Below, piece after piece: positions 7,659 to 16,715 of a stretch of DNA of 28,355 bases; the stretch's first letter is position 1, and each line of letters begins with the position of its first letter. The stretch lies in contig CAZOZM010000021.1 of assembly GCA_964584255.1 (NCBI GenBank), forward strand, positions 1 through 28,355, read 5' to 3'. The position numbers and the translations under genes were made by a program. The notes under the pieces are model-generated. The model was not told where the DNA came from. It did no database searches and was given only the letters and a program-made list of their open reading frames with translations. The stretch is from UBA3775 sp964584255. Its GTDB lineage: Bacteria; Bacillota; Clostridia; Lachnospirales; Lachnospiraceae.

Positions 7659-8678
7659 CTATTTCCCAAAGCCGCAATTAGGATATGTACACACTTCACA
7701 GCCAAGACACAATCCGCCTTCCCCATATTTTTCAAGTTCTTCTTTATTGATTCGTATATCAGCCGCCAATTTAGGAAGAACCAAATCAAAGATTGTTCTT
7801 TTCGCATACATTACACATCCCGGCAGCCCCAAAATCGGAATATTTTCATTATGGTATGCCAGCAGAAACATTGCTCCGGGCAAAACCGGTGCTCCGTAAC
7901 TGATTACGTCAGCTCCTGTATTCTTTATTGCCAAAGGTGTTCTGTCATCAGGATCAACACTCATTCCACCTGTACACACTATAAAATCACAGCCTTTTTT
8001 TAGCAAACCGTTTATTGCTGCTGTTATCATCTCATTATCATCATTGCACAGTTCATGTTCAATATCCGTAATGCCGAATTCTGCAAGTTTTTCTTCTATC
8101 ACAGGTGTAAATGTGTCCTTTATACGTCCGTAAAAGACTTCACTTCCCGTCGTAACAATTCCCGCCTTCTTTTGCCTGTATGGAACAACCTCAAACAGCT
8201 TTTTCCCTCCGGTAATTTCCTCTGCTGCCTTCAGCTTTTCCTCCTTAATTACCAGTGGGATTACTCTCATCCCTACCAGTTTATCCCCTTTTTTTACGGG
8301 AAAACCGCCATGCCGTGAAGCAATCATTATCTCTCCGATGGAATTAATTTTCCTGAGAAGCTCTGACTGAATCATAAGCACACCGTCACATTCCGCCCTG
8401 AGTTCAATCTTTCCCTCTTTAACGTTTCCGCTGCTTATGTTTTCTCCCATTGAAAGGTTTCGAAGACGTACTGCAGCCTCGTCTTCATGAAGCATTCCTT
8501 CCTGTTTTTCCCAAACATACAGGTTTTCCTTTCCAATGGAAAGCAGTAAAGGAATATCTTCCTCCGTAACCACATGCCCTTTTCTGAAAACCGCATCCTT
8601 GGTAACATCCCTGACGATTCTTGTTATGTCATGACATATTACATGTCCCACTGCATCTTCCGTTTTTATGAGTTTCAT
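7659..8678 (-). CDS. MoeA-like molybdopterin-binding protein with C-terminal Cys cluster
   Basis: A 339-aa protein whose residues about 160-310 form a MoaB/Mog-type molybdopterin-binding domain (GIVTTGSEVFYGRI, FIVCTGGMSVDPDDRTPLAI, GLPGCVMYAKRTIFD). The N-terminal 150 residues are unlike the full MoeA linker domains and I do not recognise them. The last 16 residues, CLGCEVCTYPNCGFGK, hold four cysteines that could bind a metal or an Fe-S cluster. Genes of this type accompany clostridial molybdenum hydroxylase operons. It may insert molybdenum into the adenylated pterin or prepare the cofactor for MocA; that role is inference. The ATG is preceded by GAGGAACGAC. Spacing to modC is about 20 bases. 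Confidence 0.85.
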   Translation of the reverse strand: MKLIKTEDAVGHVICHDITRIVRDVTKDAVFRKGHVVTEEDIPLLLSIGKENLYVWEKQEGMLHEDEAAVRLRNLSMGENISSGNVKEGKIELRAECDGVLMIQSELLRKINSIGEIMIASRHGGFPVKKGDKLVGMRVIPLVIKEEKLKAAEEITGGKKLFEVVPYRQKKAGIVTTGSEVFYGRIKDTFTPVIEEKLAEFGITDIEHELCNDDNEMITAAINGLLKKGCDFIVCTGGMSVDPDDRTPLAIKNTGADVISYGAPVLPGAMFLLAYHNENIPILGLPGCVMYAKRTIFDLVLPKLAADIRINKEELEKYGEGGLCLGCEVCTYPNCGFGK

Positions 8679-8700
8679 GTCGTTCCTCGCTTAATATTCT

Positions 8701-9750
8701 TTATTTCAAAAACAATACCCTGTCTTCCGCAATCATCAGATAATCCGGCATTCCGCGTTTTTCAAGTTCTTCAAGTCTTGCACGCTGAACTGCCCAGCAG
8801 ATTTCATCCGCACCTTCTGCCGCCGGTTTTATAAAGAACAGTCTTTCAAAAGGCTGCTCCGTCACATACACAACCTCCGTTTTTATGCAATTATCTTTTC
8901 GCTCTCCCCAAACAGGTATAAAATCATGAGCCCGGTACCCTACATATCCGACCTCGTCAGCGCAGGAAAAATTCCCCTCCAACGATACATTCCATTCCGG
9001 AACAAAAAAACTGCCGTTTTCTCTTGATTCCGCTTTCGCAATATTTTTACATCCCGTAAGTCTTGCCGCACTTTTCCACAACGGTTTCCTAAAAATAGTT
9101 TTCACATCTCCGCTGCATACAACATGACCGTTTTCTATGATTACAAGTTCTTCGCAAAAGGCATAAATCTCATCCCTGCTGTGTGAAACAAGAATTACAG
9201 TTCCTTCAAAGTCCTCAAGCATAAGCTTGAGTTCCCTCATCAGTCTGTCTTTTTGGTACATATCTATTGCCGAAAACGGCTCATCAAGCAGAATTACCTC
9301 AGGCTCAGAAGCCATTATCCTTGCAAGTGCAACCTTCTGCTGCTGCCCTCCGGATATTTCAAAAGGATATTTATCCTTTATCTCATTCAGATTAAAACTG
9401 TCCAGCATCCGTCTTAAAGTATTCCGTCTTTCCTCTTTTTTTCCCTTAGCCGCCGCCAAAATATTTTCGGAAACAGTCATCTTTGGAAACAACGCATAAT
9501 TTTGGAAAAGATAACCTGTTCCTCTCTTTTGAGGGCTTACATTAACTCTTCCCTTTCCGTCATATACAGTATTCCCATGTATCCTTATAATTCCCGAATC
9601 AGGATGCTCAATGCCCGCCAGACACTTAAGAGTCATGCTTTTTCCGCTGCCACTTTCACCGAGAATACCTATCCACTTACGCTCACTCTTAAATCTTATA
9701 TCAAGGTCAAAATTTTTGAGTTTTTTCTTTATGTCACACTCTATCTGCAT
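8701..9750 (-). CDS. modC: Molybdate ABC transporter ATPase ModC
   Basis: ATP-binding subunit of the molybdate importer, 349 aa. It shows Walker A GESGSGKS, the Q-loop LFQNYALFPKM, the ABC signature ISGGQQQKVALARIM, Walker B VILLDEPFSAID and the H-loop VILVSHSRDE. About 130 residues follow the nucleotide-binding domain, matching the place of the regulatory TOBE/Mop region, although the sequence there is divergent. The ribosome site AGGAG lies in the last codons of moaC and the ATG is 7 bases after the moaC stop, so the genes are coupled. The surrounding modA and modB make molybdate (or tungstate) the likely substrate. Confidence 0.93.
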   Translation of the reverse strand: MQIECDIKKKLKNFDLDIRFKSERKWIGILGESGSGKSMTLKCLAGIEHPDSGIIRIHGNTVYDGKGRVNVSPQKRGTGYLFQNYALFPKMTVSENILAAAKGKKEERRNTLRRMLDSFNLNEIKDKYPFEISGGQQQKVALARIMASEPEVILLDEPFSAIDMYQKDRLMRELKLMLEDFEGTVILVSHSRDEIYAFCEELVIIENGHVVCSGDVKTIFRKPLWKSAARLTGCKNIAKAESRENGSFFVPEWNVSLEGNFSCADEVGYVGYRAHDFIPVWGERKDNCIKTEVVYVTEQPFERLFFIKPAAEGADEICWAVQRARLEELEKRGMPDYLMIAEDRVLFLK

Positions 9751-9756
9751 AAGCTC

Positions 9757-10239
9757 TTACTCCTGCAAACTCCTGTTAAAATCACCGCTTTTTCCACCAC
9801 TCTTACTGCACAGATGCACATCAAGAATTTCCATTTTTTTATCAACCGCCTTGCACATGTCATAGATGGTAAGCAATGCAGTCATTACTCCTGTCAGTGC
9901 CTCCATTTCAACGCCTGTTTTATATGTTGTTTTCACCTCACAAACGGCCCTGATTCTGTTTCCTTCCAACATCTCAAAATCAATTCCTGCATTTGTAATC
10001 GGAATCTGATGACACAATGGAATGAGCTCAGACGTTTTTTTCAATCCCATAATTCCGGCTATCCTGGCAACACCCAAAACATCCCCTTTTGCCATGCTTC
10101 CCTCCGATATTTTTTCGTAGCATTCGCTACTCATACTTATAACTCCGACAGCCACAGCAATTCTTTCGGTATCGGATTTATTGCCTATGTCAACCATAAC
10201 CGCATCACCCTTTTCATTAAAATGAGAAAACTCCTGCAT
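9757..10239 (-). CDS. moaC: Cyclic pyranopterin monophosphate synthase MoaC
   Basis: Acts after MoaA to form cyclic pyranopterin monophosphate. The 160-aa protein has the full set of family motifs: MVDIGNKSDTERIAVA, KGDVLGVARIAGIMGLKKT, SELIPLCHQIPI, and EALTGVMTALLTIYDMCK with the catalytic Lys. The ATG follows GGAGGAAGA. It is placed between modB and modC, splitting the transporter genes within the operon, an arrangement that points to joint control of molybdate uptake and pterin synthesis. Confidence 0.97.
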   Translation of the reverse strand: MQEFSHFNEKGDAVMVDIGNKSDTERIAVAVGVISMSSECYEKISEGSMAKGDVLGVARIAGIMGLKKTSELIPLCHQIPITNAGIDFEMLEGNRIRAVCEVKTTYKTGVEMEALTGVMTALLTIYDMCKAVDKKMEILDVHLCSKSGGKSGDFNRSLQE

Positions 10240-10259
10240 TCTTCCTCCATCGGCCCATT

Positions 10260-10967
10260 TTACCGCTCATGCGGATCTCCCGTCCCAATCTCTCTTTTCG
10301 TCCTGTGTCCGGTTGAAAAAACATTCACCGCAACTATAATTACCAGAGAAATTATGAGAATAACCGCCGTCCATAATCCTGCCGTAACATAATCTCCGTT
10401 TTGCAGCACCATTGCTATTTTTTGCGACACAGTTCCGGTTTTTCCCGGTATGTTTCCTGCAAGCATCGATGTTGCACCATATTCACCTATCGACCTTGCA
10501 AATGTAAGTATTGTTCCGGAAATAACTCCCGGTCCCGCCGTCGGCAGCACAACTCTCCAAAATATTTTGAAATTACTCATTCCAAGTGTTTTGCCGGCAT
10601 TAATTATACTGGCATCTACCTGTTCAAATGCTGCACGCGCATTTTTGTACATAAGAGGGAAAGAAATTACAACTGCCGCTACAATACATCCGAGCCGGGT
10701 CTGAACAACCTTAATTCCAAATTCTTCATAAAGAAAACTTCCGGCCGCACGGTTTCTTCCGAATATTAACAGAAGTATAAATCCCGATGCAGTAGGCGGA
10801 AGAACCATTGGCAGAGTCAGTACACCATCAAGTACCGCTTTGGGTACTCTGCTCATGTTCATGCTTTTTGCTGCGGCATATACTCCGAGAAAAAAGCATA
10901 TAATCGTTGCTGCAACTCCGGTTTTAAGCGAAATTATAAGCGGACTGTAGTCCAACTCTCCCAGCAT
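10260..10967 (-). CDS. modB: Molybdate ABC transporter permease ModB
   Basis: Membrane channel of the molybdate importer, about 235 aa from this start, with five or six hydrophobic segments and the EAA loop NAGKTLGMSNFKIFWRVVLP that contacts ModC. The frame is open to 11051, overlapping modA, but the ATG at 10967 lies 10 bases after the modA stop and gives the usual ModB N-terminal length before SLKTGV. The ribosome site there is weak; an ATG at 11006 with GAAGAA upstream is the alternative. Order modA-modB-moaC-modC. Confidence 0.9.
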   Translation of the reverse strand: MLGELDYSPLIISLKTGVAATIICFFLGVYAAAKSMNMSRVPKAVLDGVLTLPMVLPPTASGFILLLIFGRNRAAGSFLYEEFGIKVVQTRLGCIVAAVVISFPLMYKNARAAFEQVDASIINAGKTLGMSNFKIFWRVVLPTAGPGVISGTILTFARSIGEYGATSMLAGNIPGKTGTVSQKIAMVLQNGDYVTAGLWTAVILIISLVIIVAVNVFSTGHRTKREIGTGDPHER

Positions 10968-10977
10968 CTGCCAGATA

Positions 10978-11820
10978 TTATTCTGTAATAAACAAATACT
11001 TTTCATAGATTTCTTCAGCTCTTTCCGACAACATAAATTCATAAAACTCATCTGCCGCTTTGGTCACATTTTCATCTGCTTCCTCATTAAGGATTCTTGC
11101 AGCAGGATAAATAATCTTACCTGTGTATTCTTCATCAACAAATTCCAGAATCCGAACTTTATCCTCATATCCGCAGACGTCCGAATAATATGTAGTTCCA
11201 CATTCACAGTTTCCAAAACTTACGGCAGTTAAAACCTTGCTTACATTACTCTGCTCACTTATTTCCACTCCCCCGAGTTTCCCGGAAATTTCTGCTGTTG
11301 TAATTAACGATGCATCTTCCGCATCGTCAAGCAGACCTATTGCAATCATGGCATTTCTCGTATATTTTCCCGCCGGAACACTTCCGTCCGCCAGAGCAAT
11401 TGACTCCGCATTTCCTATGTCTTTCAGACCGGTGACTTTTGTTCCGCTTTCCTTACCTGTTATGACCACAAGCGTGTTTTTTAAAACATCCTGCCTTGTT
11501 CCCTCTTTGAGAAATCCTTTCTCCTCGAGTTCATTCATCTGTTTTGATGCCGCCGAGAAAAAAATATCACACGAAAATCCGTTTTTTATCTGTTCCATCA
11601 GTGTTCCGGAGCTGTCAGCATTGATTATGATTCTGACATTTTCATGCTCTTTCTCGTATTCACTGACTATATCAGTCATTGCCGAATTTAAACTTGCAGC
11701 AACAAAGACATTGACTTCCGTCACCTCATCTTTTTCCTTCTTTGTGCAGCCTCCTGCAAAAAAAACACACATTGCTGCCAGTACAACAAAAAGTATTCTG
11801 AGTTCTGTCCTTTTTTTCAT
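10978..11820 (-). CDS. modA: Molybdate-binding lipoprotein ModA
   Basis: Extracytoplasmic solute-binding lipoprotein of the ModABC importer, 280 aa. A short basic, hydrophobic signal ends in the lipobox FAGGC (Cys at about 25). The mature protein has the family motifs VNVFVAASLNSAMTDI, INADSSGTLMEQI and CDIFFSAASKQMNELE. Binding of molybdate over tungstate or sulfate cannot be settled from sequence by eye. The ATG at 11820 is preceded by AGAAGGTGGAAA. It is 18 bases downstream of the YqeB-MocA gene. Confidence 0.94.
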   Translation of the reverse strand: MKKRTELRILFVVLAAMCVFFAGGCTKKEKDEVTEVNVFVAASLNSAMTDIVSEYEKEHENVRIIINADSSGTLMEQIKNGFSCDIFFSAASKQMNELEEKGFLKEGTRQDVLKNTLVVITGKESGTKVTGLKDIGNAESIALADGSVPAGKYTRNAMIAIGLLDDAEDASLITTAEISGKLGGVEISEQSNVSKVLTAVSFGNCECGTTYYSDVCGYEDKVRILEFVDEEYTGKIIYPAARILNEEADENVTKAADEFYEFMLSERAEEIYEKYLFITE

Positions 11821-11838
11821 TTTCCACCTTCTGCGGAT

Positions 11839-13179
11839 TTATAATCTGTAATCTAAATCCTTTAATTCTGCTTCATCGACCGGTATCGTAACCAATTCCG
11901 ACAAGTGTCTTTTTATTACCGATTTACCGCCGGTATCACCGGTAAGCTCCATAAGTTCGGGGAAAAATTTCTTTCCGAAGATTACCGGATTACCGTTTTT
12001 CCCCCCTGCTTCGGGAGAACAAATTTTATCCTCATTCATTCCATGACAAACCATAAGCTTATACATTGTTTTTTCGCTTAACTCAGGCTGATCGCATACT
12101 GCAAACATTATTGCCTTTGTATCCGGTTTGTCTGACAGAATATGTTCAAGTCCCAGCTTTACGGATTCTGAAATCCCCTTTTCGGGAGATTTGTTTTCAG
12201 TTACCGAAATTCTATATTCCGGTGCCTTACTCTCTATTTCTTCGTAACCCGTTACAACCGTTTTCACGCATGAAGAAAAGACACTCATTTTATCAAACAT
12301 ATTAAGGAAAAGCGGTTTTCCGTTTTTTTCATACAGCAGCTTATTGCTTCCGAACCTTGTTGAACTTCCTGCTGCCAGAAGGCATATTCCACAATCTTTA
12401 AAAACAAGCTCCTCAACAGCCTTCAAAACACCTTTACCGATTTTCACGGATTTGTCGGAAATTATGTATACAAGCGACTCGTCACATCTGGGATCTACAT
12501 CACCGATTTTCATACCTTCATACACATCAACATTTTCCTGGAGCATTCCTCTTATCACACCGTCTATCTGTGCATAAACGTTTTTGTTGCCGGTTAATGC
12601 AAGCAAGTCACCTTTTTTCACTATGTCACCTATGGATGCGACCGGCTTCATTTTTCCATCGGCAGCTGCTTTTATGAGTCTCTCGGCAGCATATCCTCCT
12701 ACCATTCCCGGAATTCCTGTGTTCGGAAGTGCCATTCCGTTATATATCGGTTTTCCAAGATTTTCTCCGCGCATGGTTTCTATTACTGCATGACAGTCTT
12801 TACCTGCCGTGAATCCCGGTCCGAGAGCAATCACTACGGAAGCATCATTAATGGAAGTTCCCGTATTTTTCTTTGCCATTATACCGTCAACAATTATTTC
12901 CGGTCGGAAGACCTCACGGATTTTTGCCTCCGGATCAATCACGACAGCTATTTTTCCGCTTTGTGACAATGAAACCGCTCTTTCATAATCTGTCGCCAAT
13001 TCTGCCGTAATGTCTTCCACGACACATGTTCCCTCATAAACAGCCCTCGAAAAAGCCACCTGTCTTCTGACGGTAAGCGGTACCGGAATCTCTGTCATAA
13101 TAATCTGAAATCCATGTCTGAACATAAGAGCCGCAACTCCGGTTGCAAGGTCTCCTGCTCCTTTTATCAAAACTCTCAT
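11839..13179 (-). CDS. YqeB - MocA fusion (Se-dependent Mo hydroxylase maturation / MPT cytidylyltransferase)
   Basis: A 446-aa two-domain protein. Residues 1 to about 258 are YqeB (EF2563 family), beginning MRVLIKGAGDLATGVA and including GPGFTAGKDCHAVIET and LPNTGIPGMVGGYAAERL. YqeB is a genomic marker of selenium-dependent molybdenum hydroxylases. Residues about 263-446 are a MocA-type nucleotidyltransferase with CLLAAGSSTRFGSNKLL, FAVCDQPEL and GNPVIFGKKFFPEL, which should attach CMP to molybdopterin. The frame extends to 13230, but the ATG at 13179 follows AAAAAGGAAATTA and lies immediately next to the yqeC stop. The two activities are often separate genes; here they are one continuous frame. 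Confidence 0.92.
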   Translation of the reverse strand: MRVLIKGAGDLATGVAALMFRHGFQIIMTEIPVPLTVRRQVAFSRAVYEGTCVVEDITAELATDYERAVSLSQSGKIAVVIDPEAKIREVFRPEIIVDGIMAKKNTGTSINDASVVIALGPGFTAGKDCHAVIETMRGENLGKPIYNGMALPNTGIPGMVGGYAAERLIKAAADGKMKPVASIGDIVKKGDLLALTGNKNVYAQIDGVIRGMLQENVDVYEGMKIGDVDPRCDESLVYIISDKSVKIGKGVLKAVEELVFKDCGICLLAAGSSTRFGSNKLLYEKNGKPLFLNMFDKMSVFSSCVKTVVTGYEEIESKAPEYRISVTENKSPEKGISESVKLGLEHILSDKPDTKAIMFAVCDQPELSEKTMYKLMVCHGMNEDKICSPEAGGKNGNPVIFGKKFFPELMELTGDTGGKSVIKRHLSELVTIPVDEAELKDLDYRL

Positions 13180-13180
13180 A

Positions 13181-13957
13181 TTAATTTCCTTTTTCTTCGA
13201 GCCGACAGTCGCCAAGTCCTGACGCCACAATAACGGTAATGCCTTTTTCAGTCAGGATTTCCGCAATCTTTTCTCCACTCCTGCGAAGAACTTCACTGTC
13301 TGCCTTATTCAGAAGCGCTACATATCTCATGTTTTCGCCTAAATTCTTTTTTCCGCCCTGCGGAGATGATGCAATCACAGCCACGTCCTGTTCGGTCAGT
13401 ACTTCATCAGCACCTTTTTCTAAAAGCCTTTCGGCAGCTTCTGTACGAAAACAGACTTGTGAAAGTCTTTTACCCAAGCAATCAAGACCCGTTACATGAA
13501 TTAAAAGCGTTGTTTCCTCACATATTACCGGTTCATGTTCTGCCGGAACTTTTATGGGCAAATGTTTTGATCCGTCTGCTTCGATAAAACAGTCTGCATC
13601 CGTTTTGCGGACAATACTTAAAAGCTCCGCCGACTCAAATCCCTTAACTTTCACATCAGACACCTGTTTTCCCAAAAACAGAAATCCATTTTGTTCCAGT
13701 ATTGCATGACATACACTAACATCAGGATTCTGACAGTGTGCATTCCTGCACTCCTCCGGTATCAGCATATGTGTTGTCGTTGTTAAAATCTGCTTTCTGC
13801 CGCTCGAACGGTATTCTCTGTACAGTCTCAAAACGGTAGTCGTCTTTCCGCCTGCTCCAACAACCGAAACTACTTCCTTTTTATGGTCTGAGAGCATAAG
13901 TGCCTCAGAAAGACTTTCACATTCCTCACAGCCTCTCTGAGTATATCTTCTAATCAT
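13181..13957 (-). CDS. yqeC: YqeC-family putative selenium cofactor protein
   Basis: A 258-aa P-loop protein of the YqeC family, the second marker gene of selenium-dependent molybdenum hydroxylases. It is thought to act in making or inserting the labile selenium; the exact reaction is not established. The P-loop is VVGAGGKTTT, followed by ILTTTTHM, CFIEADGSKHLPIKVP and a switch-like LLNKADS typical of these NTPases. The frame is open to 13993, but ATG 13957 has AAAGGAT at proper spacing and overlaps the end of the Mo-subunit gene by a few bases, indicating translational coupling. Confidence 0.9.
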   Translation of the reverse strand: MIRRYTQRGCEECESLSEALMLSDHKKEVVSVVGAGGKTTTVLRLYREYRSSGRKQILTTTTHMLIPEECRNAHCQNPDVSVCHAILEQNGFLFLGKQVSDVKVKGFESAELLSIVRKTDADCFIEADGSKHLPIKVPAEHEPVICEETTLLIHVTGLDCLGKRLSQVCFRTEAAERLLEKGADEVLTEQDVAVIASSPQGGKKNLGENMRYVALLNKADSEVLRRSGEKIAEILTEKGITVIVASGLGDCRLEEKGN

Positions 13958-16247
13958 TTTGATTATCCTTTTTGCCTGCACAATACATTGCAATTTTTTC
14001 GCTCGTTATAGGTAAATCCCTGAAGTATCCTCCACAGGCATTATGTATTGCATGGGCAATTGCCGGTGCCGGTGTATTTATTACAACCTCTCCTATGGAT
14101 TTTACTCCAAACGGTCCCGTAGGCTCATAACTTGGTCTGAATTCAACATCAATTTTACCATAGTCAAGTCTTGTTGGTATTTTGTACTGCATAAATGAGT
14201 TGTTATAAAGACGTCCTTCCGGTGAATACTGTATGTTCTCAAACAGTGTCATTCCAATTCCCTGACCGAGACCGCCATCCACCTGCACACGTGCAAGGTT
14301 TGGATTAACCACTGTTCCACAGTCAACAACCGCCGCATAATGGAGTATTTCAACATGACCGGTTTCTTTATCCAGTTCAATTTCAACGGCTCCTGCCATA
14401 TAAGGCGGTGGCGAAACCGGAGAGGTATGACTCTCTGTCGCAACAAGTGCAATTTCACTGCTGCACTGTGCCTTGTAACCTATTTCTTCTATGGTGACAC
14501 TCTTACCGTCTTTTTCGGATGTCGCTTTTCTGCCGTCAAAATCAACCTCATCCGGCTCACACGAAAGCATTTCCGCTGCCACAAGTTTTATCTTTCTTTC
14601 AAGTTCCGTAGCCGCCTTTACAACAGCCTGTCCTGTTATGTAGGTTGTACTTGAAGCATAAGACCCGGAATCATATGGTGATGAATCCGTATCCGCTCCC
14701 GAGACAAACACTTCATCCGCAGACACTCCAAGACATTCCGCTGCCATCTGTGCAAGTATGGTATCGCATCCGGTTCCCATGTCAGCAGCGGCAATTGACA
14801 ATCTGTAACTGCCGTCCTCATTAAGCATTATGGTTGCCGATCCCACGTCTACGAAAGAGATACACGAACCCTGCATTGCCATTGCAATTCCAACGGCTCT
14901 TACCTTGCCGTTTCCAAGATCACGGCATGGATAATTTTCTTTCCAGTTAACCATTTCCGCCGCTCTCTCAAGACATTCATCAAGTCTGCAACTCATTGCC
15001 GTCTCATTATAATATGAAGGCATCAGCATTCCCTGTCTGAGAACATTTTTGAGTCTCAGCTCAACCGGATTCATTTTTAAAATATCTGCCAGTTCATTTA
15101 CCAGCGATTCCAGCGCGAAGATACCCTGTGTCGCACCATATCCCCTGTATGCTCCTGATGCCAGCTGATTTGTGTATACAACATCAAAAGTGTGTCTGAA
15201 AGCCTCCAGATTTGCAGTATACATAGGGATTGACTTATGTCCCGTAAGACCTGCCGTTGTCGGTCCGTGATCCCCGTACGCTCCGGTATTTGAAAGGTTA
15301 TATACGTCAATTGCCCTTATTTTTCCATCTTTATCCGCTCCGAGTTTTACGGTAACTTCCATTTCATGTCTCGGCGAACCGGCTATCTGACTCTCATATC
15401 TCGAGTAAATCATCATGGAAGGTTTCTTTGTTTTCCATGTAACAAAAGCCGGATATATTTCGCTTACAACCGTCTGCTTTGCTCCGAATCCGCCGCCTAT
15501 TCTCGGCTTAAGCGAACGTATTTTACTCTTAGGTATTCCCAATGCCCGTGCAAGAATTCTTCTTACATGGAAGACTATCTGTGTTGAACTCAGAACAACA
15601 AGTCTTCCATACGCATCTATGGAACATGCCGTTCTGAAGGTCTCCATCATCGTCTGATTTGCCGCAGGAACATGATACTTTTTTTCCAGAACAATATCAC
15701 ATTTTTCAAATACTTCTTCCGGATTTCCGTGCTCTTCTTCCATATGGGCACAAAGATTTCTTTTGTTGTCCGCTCCTACCGGATACAGTGACTGCCAATT
15801 ATCTTCCGGATGAACCAGAATCTCATTATCCTTTGCCTCATGATAATCGAGAACAGCAGGAAGCACCTCATATTTAACTTTTATAAGCTTTATTGCTTTA
15901 TCGACACAAGCCTCGTCTTCTCCGGCCACAATTGCAACCGCGTCCCCGACAAATCTGACATGTCTGTCCAATATAAGTCTGTCATAAGGACTCCATTCAG
16001 GATACGTCTGTCCTGCCTGGGCGAATCTCTCATCAGGAACATCTTCCCAGGTATATATTGCTTCTATTCCCGGTACCTTAAGAGCCGTATTTATGTTGAT
16101 TTCTTGAATTATCGCATTTGCATATGGACTTCTCAGAAGTTTAACCACAAGACAGCCTGCCGGAGCGAGATCCTCCACATAAAGAGGCTTACCGGTAACC
16201 AACTGCATTGCATCTTTTTTTCTGACCGGCTGACCTACTACACGCAT
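13950..16247 (-). CDS. Xanthine-dehydrogenase-family molybdopterin-binding subunit
   Basis: Catalytic large subunit (765 aa) of a heterotrimeric molybdenum hydroxylase. Motifs seen are the N-terminal TGKPLYVEDLAP, GGGFGAKQ at 251-258, GAYRGYGATQG near 366, and KSIGE at about 716-720, where Glu720 matches the general base of the family. The sequence and the accompanying yqeB/yqeC favour the selenium-dependent purine or xanthine hydroxylase group, but nicotinate or other N-heterocycle substrates cannot be excluded. The ATG follows GGAGGTAAGTC and overlaps the 2Fe-2S subunit gene by about 10 bases. No internal stop or TGA codon is seen, so selenium, if used, would be a cofactor atom and not selenocysteine. 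Confidence 0.93.
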   Translation of the reverse strand: MRVVGQPVRKKDAMQLVTGKPLYVEDLAPAGCLVVKLLRSPYANAIIQEININTALKVPGIEAIYTWEDVPDERFAQAGQTYPEWSPYDRLILDRHVRFVGDAVAIVAGEDEACVDKAIKLIKVKYEVLPAVLDYHEAKDNEILVHPEDNWQSLYPVGADNKRNLCAHMEEEHGNPEEVFEKCDIVLEKKYHVPAANQTMMETFRTACSIDAYGRLVVLSSTQIVFHVRRILARALGIPKSKIRSLKPRIGGGFGAKQTVVSEIYPAFVTWKTKKPSMMIYSRYESQIAGSPRHEMEVTVKLGADKDGKIRAIDVYNLSNTGAYGDHGPTTAGLTGHKSIPMYTANLEAFRHTFDVVYTNQLASGAYRGYGATQGIFALESLVNELADILKMNPVELRLKNVLRQGMLMPSYYNETAMSCRLDECLERAAEMVNWKENYPCRDLGNGKVRAVGIAMAMQGSCISFVDVGSATIMLNEDGSYRLSIAAADMGTGCDTILAQMAAECLGVSADEVFVSGADTDSSPYDSGSYASSTTYITGQAVVKAATELERKIKLVAAEMLSCEPDEVDFDGRKATSEKDGKSVTIEEIGYKAQCSSEIALVATESHTSPVSPPPYMAGAVEIELDKETGHVEILHYAAVVDCGTVVNPNLARVQVDGGLGQGIGMTLFENIQYSPEGRLYNNSFMQYKIPTRLDYGKIDVEFRPSYEPTGPFGVKSIGEVVINTPAPAIAHAIHNACGGYFRDLPITSEKIAMYCAGKKDNQND

Positions 16248-16711
16248 GACTTACCTCCATTTTTTCTGAACTTTATAAATTCATGTATTCCGCGCAGCTG
16301 ACCGTCATATCCCGAACACCTGCACAGGTTTCCTGCAAGATATTTAAGTATTTCTTCATCAGACGGTTCAGGATTCTCCCTAAACAGTGCAATTGCATTC
16401 ATTATCATGCCCGGATTACAGAATCCGCACTGTTCCGCACCCTGATCCGCTATGAAAGCACCAAATTCTTCAGCTTCTTTTTGAAGTCCCTCAAGGGTTG
16501 TAACATTGCTTCCGGATGCACGGGCTACCGGAACGGCACATGAAAGAACCGGCTTTTCATTAAGGAAGACCGTACATAATCCGCAATTGGTAGTCTCACA
16601 TCCGCATTTAACACTATAGCAGCCGTGCTTCCTTACAAAATCATAAAGAGTCATATCTGCATTTACATCATCTGTTACTTTTTTTCCGTTTAATACAATA
16701 CTGACCAGCAA
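16238..16711 (-). CDS. Xanthine-dehydrogenase-family 2Fe-2S subunit
   Basis: Electron-transfer subunit with two [2Fe-2S] clusters, about 157 aa. The plant-type cluster is GCETTNCGLC...LSC (C-x4-C-x2-C-x11-C) and the second is QCGFC...LCRCSGY (C-x2-C, then C-x-C). The frame begins at an ATG at 16744, inside the FAD-subunit gene, but AAGGAGG lies 9 bases before a TTG at 16711. That TTG gives MLVSIVLNGKKV, the normal family N-terminus. The TTG start is therefore preferred. The ribosome site overlaps the end of the FAD-subunit gene. Confidence 0.94.
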   Translation of the reverse strand: MLVSIVLNGKKVTDDVNADMTLYDFVRKHGCYSVKCGCETTNCGLCTVFLNEKPVLSCAVPVARASGSNVTTLEGLQKEAEEFGAFIADQGAEQCGFCNPGMIMNAIALFRENPEPSDEEILKYLAGNLCRCSGYDGQLRGIHEFIKFRKNGGKSCV

Positions 16712-16715
16712 ATGT

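Noticed and set aside
9502..10392. 296-codon plus-strand ORF
   Set aside because: It is entirely antisense to modC, moaC and modB, which have clear family motifs. Its composition (many Cys, His and Ser) is that of a shadow frame.
11237..11851. 204-codon plus-strand ORF
   Set aside because: Antisense to modA, with no ribosome site and no recognisable domain.
13950..16247. Selenocysteine in the hydroxylase large subunit
   Set aside because: The frame is complete without any internal TGA. In this enzyme class selenium is a labile cofactor atom, not Sec.
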